64,000 nucleotides of DNA from JAVBNA01 sp031551875 (GTDB lineage Bacteria > Bacillota > Clostridia > Oscillospirales > Acutalibacteraceae), in assembly GCA_031551875.1 (NCBI GenBank), contig JAVBNA010000012.1:32411-96410 (forward strand), given 5' to 3'. Shown here in pieces: positions 8,370 through 15,007 of the stretch. Position 1 is the first letter of the stretch. Every line of letters starts with the position of its first letter. The position numbers were made by a program, and so were the translations under genes. Below the pieces are notes generated by a model that worked only from the letters and a program-made list of their open reading frames with translations, did not search any database and was not told the origin of the DNA.

Positions 8370-8685
8370 TGTCTTATTCTCTATCATGGACGAGGCAGTG
8401 CAGGCTCTAGATCAGACCAATGCGTTCACGGAACTAAAGGCAAAAGACCCATTTATGATTGAAGCAAGCGACCACCTGAGCAGGCTCTTGGAAAAGGCAA
8501 AGGGTATTGACACGAAACTGTGGGATAAAATCGACGAGGTCACCGGCTTGCTAATGGCCGCCTGTGAGGACTGTGGATTTCTTTACGGCCTGCAGGTTGC
8601 CGAGGCGTTCCGGAGAGTATCCGAAAATCCAGTTGATTTTACCCGGCACATATATAAGCGGGTATATGGAGGGGTAAAGGCATGA
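8362..8685 (+). CDS. Hypothetical helical element protein
   Basis: A 107-aa protein with GGAGG ahead of ATG 8362. It is wholly alpha-helical in appearance (SIMDEAVQALDQTNAFTELK; EASDHLSRLLEKAKGID; EVTGLLMAACEDCGFLYGLQ). It resembles small DUF-type proteins of clostridial mobile elements, but I cannot name the family. It overlaps both neighbours, so it is translated as part of the operon. Confidence 0.6.
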   Translation: MGNVLFSIMDEAVQALDQTNAFTELKAKDPFMIEASDHLSRLLEKAKGIDTKLWDKIDEVTGLLMAACEDCGFLYGLQVAEAFRRVSENPVDFTRHIYKRVYGGVKA

Positions 8686-8888
8686 AAATCTCGACAATGG
8701 AACTTGAAACCGTCGGTTACGGTCTACAGCAGGAGACCAACCTTGCCGTAGCCATTCAGACGGCCATGAGATGCGACATGGAGGAAGGGAGTATACCGGA
8801 CTACACAGGTGCGCTGGCCATTCTGGTAGATGTCCTCCATCAGCTTGCCAGCAAAGCGCAAAAGGAAGAGGTGTCCACACATGCTTGA
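8682..8888 (+). CDS. Small hypothetical element protein
   Basis: A 68-aa acidic helical protein that starts in an ATGA overlap with the previous gene and overlaps the next gene by 8 nt. The middle (DYTGALAILVDVLHQLASKA) suggests a helical hairpin. No family is recognised. Confidence 0.5.
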   Translation: MKISTMELETVGYGLQQETNLAVAIQTAMRCDMEEGSIPDYTGALAILVDVLHQLASKAQKEEVSTHA

Positions 8889-9084
8889 CGTTGAAAAGGA
8901 AATGGAGATACTCATGCACCAGCCACTGAACCCAGATGAATTCAAGGGAATGCTTGACCAGATTAGAGAGAACGAGCGCGAACTTCTTTTTCAGCTCATC
9001 AATACCTATCTGTACGGTCGTATCACTGGCATTCGTCAGGAGCGTGCCCGGCGAAAGAAAAGGGCTGCACGCATGCAGGGTTGA
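8881..9084 (+). CDS. Small conserved element-end protein (copy A)
   Basis: A 67-aa protein read from ATG 8881 behind GAAGAGG. It is highly similar to the C-terminal two-thirds of the product at 9558-9869 (shared EKEMEILMHQP, NPDEFKGMLD, IRENERELLFQ and YLYGRITGIRQERARR). The C-terminus is very basic, which suggests nucleic-acid binding. It is the last gene before the terminator and att site in element A. The mirrored copy has the same place in element B, so the gene marks the integrase-distal end of this element family. Confidence 0.65.
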   Translation: MLDVEKEMEILMHQPLNPDEFKGMLDQIRENERELLFQLINTYLYGRITGIRQERARRKKRAARMQG

Positions 9085-9130
9085 AATCGAACCGGGAGCG
9101 AAGCGCGAGAAAAGGTGTATTTTATATCAT

Positions 9131-9170
9131 AGAGCGGGACGGTTGAAGAGGCTTTCCCGCTCTAACTTTT
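9131..9170 (+). terminator. Terminator at the right end of element A
   Basis: AGAGCGGGA and TCCCGCTCT form a stem (loop about 15 nt), followed by AACTTTTGTT. The same hairpin occurs inverted at 9484-9511 in element B, slightly decayed there (TTCCCTCTCT). Confidence 0.7.
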
Positions 9171-9216
9171 GTTATCTTTTACCTGCGGTAAGTAGCAAGT
9201 AAGTAACAAAACAAGA

Positions 9217-9323
9217 TTTTCAGGACAAAACAAAAACCAGCCCTCACACCGAAAGCGGCATGAACACTGGCTTTTGCGTGGCGCGCCCGAAGGGATTCGA
9301 ACCCCTGACCTTTTGGTTCGTAG
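9217..9323. repeat. Central att copy (3' half of tRNA-Arg plus its terminator)
   Basis: This 107-bp sequence matches 16487-16593 at all but two positions (9248 and 9254). It contains the last 45 nt of tRNA-Arg(ACG), broken in the anticodon loop, and the tRNA terminator hairpin. A tRNA 3'-end duplication flanking an integrase gene is the standard product of tyrosine-recombinase integration into a tRNA gene. Just inside element B, AATGACCAAA repeats (9442-9451, 9453-9462, inverted 9469-9478) could be integrase arm sites. Confidence 0.85.
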
Positions 9324-9557
9324 AGCGTAAATGTGCTTATTCTGACTTTTGCTATTGCGCTCTAAACCGCGTTATCATGCGGGTTTATGCTCGCCACCCC
9401 TTAGTATCCTGCACTATCTTTCCATAGCTTTTGGCACCGACAATGACCAAATAATGACCAAAATAAAAGTTGGTCATTAGAGAGGGAAAGACTCTTCAAC
9501 CGTCCCGCTCTATGATATAAAATACACCTTTTCTCGCGCTTCGCTCCCGGTTCGATT
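9324..9557. other. Element B left-end non-coding region
   Basis: No gene is seen. It contains a hairpin (AGAGCG ... CGCTCT, 9323-9362), three AATGACCAAA-type repeats (9442-9478) and an inverted GAGCGGGA terminator-like hairpin (9484-9511) that mirrors the one at 9131-9163. Confidence 0.55.
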
Positions 9558-9869
9558 TCAACCCTGCATGCGTGCAGCCCTTGCCTTGCGCCGGGCACGC
9601 TCCTGACGGATGCCGGTGATCCGACCGTACAGATAGGCATTGATGATCTGGAAGAGAAGTTCGCGCTCGTTCTCTCTAATGTGGTCAAGCATACCCTTGA
9701 ATTCATCCGGGTTTATTGGCTGGTGCATGAGTATCTCCATTTCCTTTTCAATCTCACCATACCCTGAGCGGGATAAGCTCCTTTTTAGGGCGTCCGAAAT
9801 GTCCGGATGCTCCGAGCGGGAAACACGTCCATTTACAGGCGATTTCAGCGCGTTTACCCCCTTACCCAT
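9558..9869 (-). CDS. Small conserved element-end protein (copy B, fused leader)
   Basis: A 103-aa protein if started at ATG 9869 (AGGG 7 nt ahead). Residues from about 40 onward match the product at 8881-9084. The first 40 residues are translated from DNA that is a non-coding leader in element A (4380-4500), including two GAGCGGGA copies read as SRSEH and SRSGY. The B gene therefore looks like a deletion fusion of that leader to the end gene, with the 4.4-kb interior of A missing. It may be translated from an internal start instead. Confidence 0.6.
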   Translation of the reverse strand: MGKGVNALKSPVNGRVSRSEHPDISDALKRSLSRSGYGEIEKEMEILMHQPINPDEFKGMLDHIRENERELLFQIINAYLYGRITGIRQERARRKARAARMQG

Positions 9870-9943
9870 GAAAGTACCCTGCTTTGATATGTTTGTGTGA
9901 GAATTGCATCCGCGCGGAGCGTTTTCAGACACAAAGTGGGGCG

Positions 9944-10216
9944 TTATGCGCTTGTCTTGGAATGCATCCGCTCAAGGACGGTTTTCTGTGCCTCGGAAAG
10001 TATACGGGAGGCATTCACCTTGACCCACTTCTTCGGGATGGTGAAGGTCAGCCCGCCGTGACCGTCGTCGCCCGTCTGCCTCACCTCGTCCGGCCTGTCC
10101 ACAGATAGGGAGGTTAGCTTGCGCTTGAATGCGCCCTTGTAGGTGTAAACGGTGGCGGTCTGCTCTGCCTCGTTGAATGTGATGACGGTCTCCTGTTCAA
10201 TGCGTGGAATGTTCAT
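9944..10216 (-). CDS. Conserved small element protein (copy B)
   Basis: A 90-aa protein with AAGGAGG ahead of ATG 10216, highly similar to the product at 4039-4317 (see that entry). The 200-bp leader is also conserved, including a GCGGGAAATCGGGCC block. In A, the GAGCGGGA octamer of this leader has mutated to GAGAGGGA. Confidence 0.7.
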   Translation of the reverse strand: MNIPRIEQETVITFNEAEQTATVYTYKGAFKRKLTSLSVDRPDEVRQTGDDGHGGLTFTIPKKWVKVNASRILSEAQKTVLERMHSKTSA

Positions 10217-10408
10217 GATGTGATTTCCTCCTTGTCTGTTCGTATACGTGTGTGAATGTTCGGATTTGTAAGGGTGTCCCGGCATTTCCTCCAAATCCAA
10301 AAGCGGAAGGAAGTGCCTATTTTTTGTTTTACAGAACGAGCGGGAAATCGGGCCTCGCAGCTCCGCATCGTGAAAATCGCTCAGGAGTACCTTTTGCCGT
10401 ATCCCGCT

Positions 10409-11038
10409 CTAATCGTCAAATCTTAACCGAAACCGTCGCTTGACCGTACCGATGAAATTCTCTGTATACTCCCTCTGAGCCTTGTACAGTGCCGCCAGAT
10501 ACCGGTAGTATGTGTCCCAGCGCATACCCTTTGGCTTGCTCGGCCGCGCATATTCTAAGTCAATCGGAGCCATTGTCCGCGCCTCTGGAATGAGCTTCTC
10601 AGCAGCCTTGCGCATTTTCAATACGCATTGACTGTTCCCTTTTGTCACCCGCTGGCTGGGATAGGTCAGGCTGGCACACTGTCGGCATACAAAACCTTTG
10701 CGGTCAATATACAGATACCGTGCCCGCTGGCCGCAGGGGCAGAGGAAATAAACACGCTCCCGGCCGCCATACCGGTTAGGTTCAAAGGACAGGGTATAAT
10801 CAGCGGAGACGCTTTCACCTGTACTGGTTCTCTTGTACTTGAGTGTAACGCGATCCTGGTATATGAATACCGCAATGCTGCTTTCGTCTCCCCAATTAAC
10901 AGTCGCGGACACGCTCTTTCTGCCGCTCTCTCGGAGGGTGTAGACATGTTCAGCAAAGGTGTAACTGTCTAGCCGGATACGATTTGCGGTACTGTCATGC
11001 TTCCGACAATTGGGATTCCCGCTCATGAGTCCGCCCAT
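10409..11038 (-). CDS. Zinc-finger element protein
   Basis: A 209-aa protein started at ATG 11038 behind GGGAGG. A four-cysteine zinc finger is clear (CPCG ... CRQC, spaced about 20 residues, in FLCPCGQRARYLYIDRKGF). The rest is mixed beta then basic helical (KMRKAAEKLIPEA; KRRFRLRFDD at the end). Such proteins are common as hypotheticals in integrative elements; nucleic-acid binding is likely but unproven. It lies downstream of the sigma gene and may share its transcript. Element A lacks it. Confidence 0.65.
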   Translation of the reverse strand: MGGLMSGNPNCRKHDSTANRIRLDSYTFAEHVYTLRESGRKSVSATVNWGDESSIAVFIYQDRVTLKYKRTSTGESVSADYTLSFEPNRYGGRERVYFLCPCGQRARYLYIDRKGFVCRQCASLTYPSQRVTKGNSQCVLKMRKAAEKLIPEARTMAPIDLEYARPSKPKGMRWDTYYRYLAALYKAQREYTENFIGTVKRRFRLRFDD

Positions 11039-11069
11039 AATACCAACCTCCCTCATGCGCGTAACCGTG

Positions 11070-11942
11070 TCAACGTATCGCCTGCTCGCGCGGTATCGTG
11101 TCTATAAATTCCTCGCGTGCGTGTGCGCGCATGCGAGATTTGCCTAAATCGCTTGCTAACATTAACCTGTTCTCGACCATCTCCAGCCGTTCAACGGTTC
11201 GCTCCACACTGGATGCCTGGGTGCTGTTAAAAGCTGTCCAGCCCACGCCGCGGAATGAATGACACTGGATGATATCATCACGGAACGCCGCCAGCTTACG
11301 GGTGATCCTCGGATGACGAAGGGCGGTCAATGCTTTTCGCTCTGTCTGGCGTGTATACTCGATGGATACCCCGTGCAGCGCCGCCACCTCCTTGAACGTC
11401 AGGCCACGATAGAACCGGGCGCGGATGGTGTCGGCCTGTGCCTCTGGTAACGCGTCCAGGCACTCTTCCAGCGTGTCATGCAATTGCTGCCGGTACACGT
11501 CCCGCTCGACGTCCTCAAAGGCTTCTGCGGCTCCCTCGTCGGGGATGGTGTCGGCTAACGCGACGCCGTCGCCCTCCATCCCGGGAATAGGCTCATCCAG
11601 TGACCGCACATTTCGGGGCCGCGTCTTATGCCCTCGCAGCCCCAGGTCTTCCTTTGCGACGTTCTGGACGTTAAGATTCAGATATGACGTGAACCGGAAT
11701 TCCTTTTCTGGATCGTAAGCCTCGACCGCTCGTAGCATGGCGAAGTATCCTGACTGTATGAGGTCGTCCGGCTCGACGTTATACTGCGGGCACATCGGGA
11801 AATACTTGGACAGGAGCATGATAATGAGCTTGTGCACCCGCTCCCACAGCGCCGCGGACGCCTCACGGTCGCCCTCTTTTGCGCGCATGGCCAATGATTC
11901 GTTTTCGCCCAAATCTCCTTGCTTCGCTCTTGGTTCAGCCAT
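11070..11942 (-). CDS. Element-encoded sigma-70-family factor
   Basis: A 290-aa protein from ATG 11942 (GGAGGG 7 nt ahead). Region 2 is visible (MLLSKYFPMCPQY; DDLIQSGYFAMLRAVEAYDP; FRFTSYLNLNVQNVAKE), followed by region 4 (DALPEAQADTIRARFYRGLT, KEVAALHGVSIEYTRQTE). A C-terminal extension of about 70 residues lacks a known domain. Large sigma-like factors of this type occur in clostridial mobile elements and are thought to drive element genes. It sits opposite the integrase arm, and its leader has hairpins that may mask the ribosome site. The element A copy is truncated. Confidence 0.8.
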   Translation of the reverse strand: MAEPRAKQGDLGENESLAMRAKEGDREASAALWERVHKLIIMLLSKYFPMCPQYNVEPDDLIQSGYFAMLRAVEAYDPEKEFRFTSYLNLNVQNVAKEDLGLRGHKTRPRNVRSLDEPIPGMEGDGVALADTIPDEGAAEAFEDVERDVYRQQLHDTLEECLDALPEAQADTIRARFYRGLTFKEVAALHGVSIEYTRQTERKALTALRHPRITRKLAAFRDDIIQCHSFRGVGWTAFNSTQASSVERTVERLEMVENRLMLASDLGKSRMRAHAREEFIDTIPREQAIR

Positions 11943-12037
11943 AGACAAACCCTCCCAGATATGGTAAGATAATTTCAGAATAACACTATATCTGGGCTTG
12001 AGCACCCCTCTCTATTGTCGGGCAGAGAGGGGTTTTT
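11943..12037. promoter_or_regulatory. Structured leader of the sigma gene and an opposite-strand terminator
   Basis: CCCAGATAT (11995-11987, minus) pairs with ATATCTGGG (11964-11956), and the latter runs straight into the sigma ribosome site GGGAGGG, so folding would hide it. Further upstream, CCCCTCTC ... GAGAGGGG (12005-12032) is followed by TTTTTTCTTT on the plus strand: a plus-strand terminator, or an upstream hairpin in the minus-strand leader. Confidence 0.5.
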
Positions 12038-12052
12038 TCTTTGCGAGCGGGA

Positions 12053-12298
12053 TTACTTGATTATTTTCAGAGGCTGAATACTGGATTTTTTAGGTGTACC
12101 AAAGTGTGGATTGCACTCCTGACTACAAAACCAGCGGGTATCATGCAAGCCGTGCTGAAAGGCCATGCAGAAGAAGTGACCCGGATCAATTTCCATTTCT
12201 TCGCCACAGGTGCCACACCGGGTGAATACCTTGAAACGGTCATCCAAATTCACGATAGCGGTTTTCCCTTTTTCGTCTGTGTTTTTGATATAATACAT
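12053..12298 (-). CDS. Small zinc-ribbon-like protein
   Basis: An 81-aa protein from ATG 12298 behind GGAGG. Two cysteine pairs (RCGTCGEEM and WFCSQECNPH), 30 or so residues apart, suggest a treble-clef or zinc-ribbon fold. The open frame continues upstream to 12451 but without a ribosome site and through a short repeat. No specific family is recognised. Confidence 0.6.
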   Translation of the reverse strand: MYYIKNTDEKGKTAIVNLDDRFKVFTRCGTCGEEMEIDPGHFFCMAFQHGLHDTRWFCSQECNPHFGTPKKSSIQPLKIIK

Positions 12299-12336
12299 GA
12301 TTATTCGTCCTCCTTCGATATTGCTTTTTCTTTTGA

Positions 12337-12402
12337 GAGCGGGACGATTCGTCCTCACCGTGGGGCGATTCCGCACTGCGGCGGGGCGATTCCGCTCCAC
12401 GG
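12337..12402. repeat. Three GGGNCGATTC repeats, about 21-bp spacing
   Basis: GGGACGATTC, GGGGCGATTC and GGGGCGATTC follow each other at about 21-22 bp from 12341, with GAGCGGGA at 12337 and CCGCTCC after the last. They lie between two minus-strand genes near replication-gene remnants, so an iteron-like role is conceivable. Confidence 0.4.
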
Positions 12403-12434
12403 GAGATTGCAAGGGCCCTGTAGAAATATTGCTG

Positions 12435-12797
12435 TCAATATAGCTCCTCATAGAACCGCATCAGGCGAATATCACCGCTGAAAAAGTGGTTGATGTTATA
12501 ATCGCAGTTGCGGTATTGTGTTTTGAAATGCTTGTCAATCAGTAGAATATAGGCTTCTGGATCAATATCTGCACCAGCAGAGCTTTTGCCATCACCGTCG
12601 ATGTAGGGCATTTTTAAGATAATCCGTTCGATCTGCAGTACTCGGATATTTGGATGGACTTCGTTGAATGTGTTTTCGTACTGCTCAAGGTAGTGTCGGA
12701 ATATCATCAAGACCTCATCCTGCGTATAGGGTGAACCTCCAATGTTGTCATAAGCCCTGTCAACCAGTCTTTCAAACAAAGGAAAGTTAAACATCAT
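12435..12797 (-). CDS. Hypothetical protein near replication remnants
   Basis: A 121-aa protein; ATG 12797 has GAGGTG at 8 nt, while the ATG at 12803 is too close to it. It is helical with aromatic-rich ends (LMIFRHYLEQYENTF; YNINHFFSGDIRLMRFYEEL). I do not recognise a family. It follows the truncated replisome-organizer gene, so it may be an accessory replication gene; that is context only. Confidence 0.55.
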   Translation of the reverse strand: MMFNFPLFERLVDRAYDNIGGSPYTQDEVLMIFRHYLEQYENTFNEVHPNIRVLQIERIILKMPYIDGDGKSSAGADIDPEAYILLIDKHFKTQYRNCDYNINHFFSGDIRLMRFYEELY

Positions 12798-12958
12798 TTG
12801 CATATCACCTCGTTAAATAAAAGAAAAAAGCGCGGAATTCTTCCCGTAAGGGAAAATTCCATGTACCTTTTAAACTCTTACTCTATCTCTTACTCTTACT
12901 CTATCTCTTCTCTGTGTCACACGTGACAACAGCGTGCGCACTAAGTGACGCATACCCG

Positions 12959-13366
12959 TTACATAGTGACATTTTTGGGCAATTCTTTATGCTTGGCGCG
13001 CTCACGCAGATTGCGCATCCGGGCGGCTGAATCGCACTCGCTGTCTATGTTTTTGATTGCCTCAGGAAGTAAATGCTCATTCTCGGATGCCTCTTCGAGA
13101 AGTCTATGCTTCTTCAGGAAAAGGACAGTCATTTGAACATCCTCGGTGTTTTCATCCAAGCGAAGGGCCATTTCTTCCTCGAAGCTGTCCTCCACGCCCT
13201 CAAATGCAATCATACCGTCATTGCGCAGGCTTAACAGCTGCATTTTTAAGTAAATAATTGTGAACGTATCGCCTCCGGCCAGCCGCCGGAGTTTTTTGAT
13301 TGCAGTCTGGTCGAAAAAATCCTCTCTGAGCTTTAGCCACCAATATCGCTTTGTTTTTTCTGCCAT
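12959..13366 (-). CDS. Truncated phage replisome-organizer protein
   Basis: A 135-aa protein matching the N-terminal winged-helix domain of phage replisome organizers (KRYWWLKLREDFFDQTAIKK; TIIYLKMQLLSLRNDG; FLKKHRLLEE). Full members usually continue to 250 residues or more through a charged RE/KE-rich linker. Here a stop follows NVTM, and after it a decayed AGAGATAGAGTAAGAG tract (about 12880-12915) looks like the former linker. The frame has probably been broken, leaving a DNA-binding head without its replication-protein-binding tail. Confidence 0.65.
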   Translation of the reverse strand: MAEKTKRYWWLKLREDFFDQTAIKKLRRLAGGDTFTIIYLKMQLLSLRNDGMIAFEGVEDSFEEEMALRLDENTEDVQMTVLFLKKHRLLEEASENEHLLPEAIKNIDSECDSAARMRNLRERAKHKELPKNVTM

Positions 13367-13369
13367 GTT

Positions 13370-13654
13370 TTAGCCTCTTTCTGTCAAATGTTGTTCCGCG
13401 GCGCGGACGGCCGCCTGCGTCTCAGAAATACGATTGTGCATTGAATGGACGAATCGGGAAATTTCGTAGTCGTTGGCGGGGAGGAAATATCCGTGCGGAT
13501 GGTCGGGAGCCGACAAGATTAGTTCACCGCGCTTGCGCAGTCGGGCTATTTCCTGCTGGAGGGTTCGGGCATCCTTGAATCCGGCGACAATTGCCAACTC
13601 GCGAGCGGGAATGGCGTTCTCGCGGCCGGTGGGGATGTAGTCGAGTAATTTCAT
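13370..13654 (-). CDS. Small winged-helix-like element protein
   Basis: A 94-aa protein from ATG 13654 behind GGAGGG. The first 70 residues (ARELAIVAGFKDARTLQQEI, ARLRKRGELILSAPDHPHGY) have the pattern of the small winged-helix proteins found next to replisome organizers in clostridial phages. It abuts its neighbours with almost no spacing: operon with 13657-13923 and 12959-13366. DNA binding is inferred. Confidence 0.6.
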   Translation of the reverse strand: MKLLDYIPTGRENAIPARELAIVAGFKDARTLQQEIARLRKRGELILSAPDHPHGYFLPANDYEISRFVHSMHNRISETQAAVRAAEQHLTERG

Positions 13655-13656
13655 GG

Positions 13657-13923
13657 TTACGCCCTCCGTTCCATTTGCTCGGGAATGGGGCGAATATAAC
13701 CAGTCTGGGCACATTCCTCAGCCCTTGCATTATTTCCCGCTCGCACAAAGGCCAGAACATTATCCCATAGCAGGAGCGTTTTTGTCCCGGTCTGAATAGC
13801 TGCCAACTCCCGGTTCCTCACAAACCGGCGCAATGCCTTTTCAGAGAGCGGGATATTCTCGGTCTTGCACCGTTCGGCGGTTTTATGGATTGACGCTAGG
13901 TCAGGGTAGTCGGTGTTGCTCAT
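13657..13923 (-). CDS. Excisionase-like/HTH small protein
   Basis: An 88-aa protein with a MerR/Xis-like N-terminal layout (TAERCKTENIPLSEKALRRF, RNRELAAIQTGTKTLL). Its position right after the Cro-like gene, and its size, fit an excisionase or helix-turn-helix accessory protein. It overlaps the upstream gene by 4 nt. The assignment rests on context and fold pattern only. Confidence 0.5.
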   Translation of the reverse strand: MSNTDYPDLASIHKTAERCKTENIPLSEKALRRFVRNRELAAIQTGTKTLLLWDNVLAFVRAGNNARAEECAQTGYIRPIPEQMERRA

Positions 13924-14111
13924 TGTGTGGCCGCCTCCTTTTTAAGCTCGTTCAGGGCACTGTATGCCTTTTCTTTCATGTCACCGGTCAGTTCCTTGCG
14001 CAAGATGCGGGAAAAATAAGAGTCTGTGTAGCCCAGCCGGTCAGCAATTTGCCATAGCTTGATTCCTGCTCCTGCTGCCTGTCTGCGTAAAGTTTGGTTT
14101 GGTTGGTTCAT
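13920..14111 (-). CDS. Cro-like helix-turn-helix regulator
   Basis: A 63-aa protein with an XRE-type helix-turn-helix (AGIKLWQIADRLGYTDSYFSRILR) that makes up most of the chain. It is transcribed divergently from the CI-like gene at 14318 across an operator-rich region, the classical lysogeny-switch layout. It heads the minus-strand early operon of element B. Confidence 0.75.
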   Translation of the reverse strand: MNQPNQTLRRQAAGAGIKLWQIADRLGYTDSYFSRILRKELTGDMKEKAYSALNELKKEAATQ

Positions 14112-14317
14112 GCTTTCTGCCTCCTAATAATTGTTGTTGACATTTGTACAGTGTTCGGTGTATTCTATTCTTAGCGAATAGTGAATGAACACTGTTTTTG
14201 TTCACATAAATCATAGCATATTTAAGTCTTACAAAACGAATATTCACAAAAACGCTTTTTAGTGAACAAAATAATACCTTGTTCCGCTTAATGAATGCGC
14301 AGGGAGGAATTACAGAT
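14112..14317. promoter_or_regulatory. CI/Cro-type intergenic operator region
   Basis: The region is AT-rich and has several GTGAA/TTCAC half sites: AGTGAATGAACACTG, TGTTCACAT, ATTCACAAAAACG and TTTTTAGTGAAC, plus the palindrome TATTCTTAGCGAATA (about 14171-14185). These are likely operators for the flanking repressors. A ribosome site (GGGAGG) precedes ATG 14318. Confidence 0.6.
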
Positions 14318-15007
14318 ATGCCAAGCACTGAAATTACAAAGATTTTTGCAGACAGACTGTCTGATCTTATTGCGGAAAGCAAGGAAAAACAGGAGTTATT
14401 TGATGATTTATCAAGGGAGACCGGCATCCCTAAATCTTCACTGAGTTATTACCAGAATGATAAAAGAGAGCCCAATATTACAAATTTGGTAAGATTGGCA
14501 AACCATTTTAATGTGACTACAGACTATTTGCTAGGCCTTTCAGAAATCAGAAAGCCAGATATGGAAATACAAGCGATAGCCCTCAAAACAGGGCTATCGG
14601 AGGCTGCGATCGATGGTTTAATAGAGACGCTTTACGCCAAAAAAGAGTATGAGGCGCTCGAGCAGGAACATAATAAAGTCCCAATAAAGGAAGGTTTCGT
14701 TAGGTTAGCCAATTTTTTATTGGAGGACTATCCGGTATTTCATGCTATGGCAATTACATTTTCGGAATACTATGAGCTGATGAAGGGGCTCAGGTGTGAA
14801 ACTCAGACTATGTCTGCAAAAGAGGGGTTTGAGCATTGGAAACGGGCCGAACTTTTAGAAGGTACAGAAAGTCAGGCCGTCAGTAAGGGGGAGCTCGCAG
14901 AGTTTAAGTTGTATTGCTTAGTGAGGGACTTTGAAAGAATAATAGCAAGCAAGACAGAAGATTTAATCCTCAACGAAAATCGCTCGCAACAAAAGAAGGT
15001 GCAATAA
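14318..15007 (+). CDS. CI-like XRE-family repressor
   Basis: A 229-aa protein; the start at 14318 follows GGGAGGAATTACAG. Residues 10-70 form an XRE helix-turn-helix (LSRETGIPKSSLSYYQNDKR; LVRLANHFNVTTDYLLGLSE). The remaining 160 residues are helical without a LexA-like Ser/Lys peptidase motif that I can see, so induction by RecA self-cleavage is not supported. It directly abuts the integrase gene (stop 15007, start 15008), so repressor and integrase are probably cotranscribed. Confidence 0.8.
   Translation: MPSTEITKIFADRLSDLIAESKEKQELFDDLSRETGIPKSSLSYYQNDKREPNITNLVRLANHFNVTTDYLLGLSEIRKPDMEIQAIALKTGLSEAAIDGLIETLYAKKEYEALEQEHNKVPIKEGFVRLANFLLEDYPVFHAMAITFSEYYELMKGLRCETQTMSAKEGFEHWKRAELLEGTESQAVSKGELAEFKLYCLVRDFERIIASKTEDLILNENRSQQKKVQ

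Larger units (their letters stand above)
2909..9216 (+). mobile_element. Element A: remnant of an integrative element
   Basis: This stretch carries phage/ICE-type genes: sigma fragment, Rha, KilA-N, ribbon-helix-helix-like proteins and a run of small overlapping ORFs. Its two ends match element B in inverted order: 2909-3361 with 11110-11577, 3853-4317 with 9944-10420, 4380-4500 with 9750-9870, and 8890-9165 with 9480-9760. The 4500-8890 interior has no counterpart in B. No integrase is present and the left end is cut at the 2909 junction, so A is probably immobile alone. The right end abuts the tRNA-derived repeat at 9217. Confidence 0.65.

Noticed and set aside
12880..12915. AGAGATAGAGTAAGAG-type simple repeat as a possible regulatory array
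   Set aside because: Better explained as the decayed purine-rich linker of the replisome-organizer gene.
14318..15007. LexA/CI-type self-cleaving repressor
   Set aside because: I find no Ser/Lys peptidase motif after the HTH; only the DNA-binding domain is supported.
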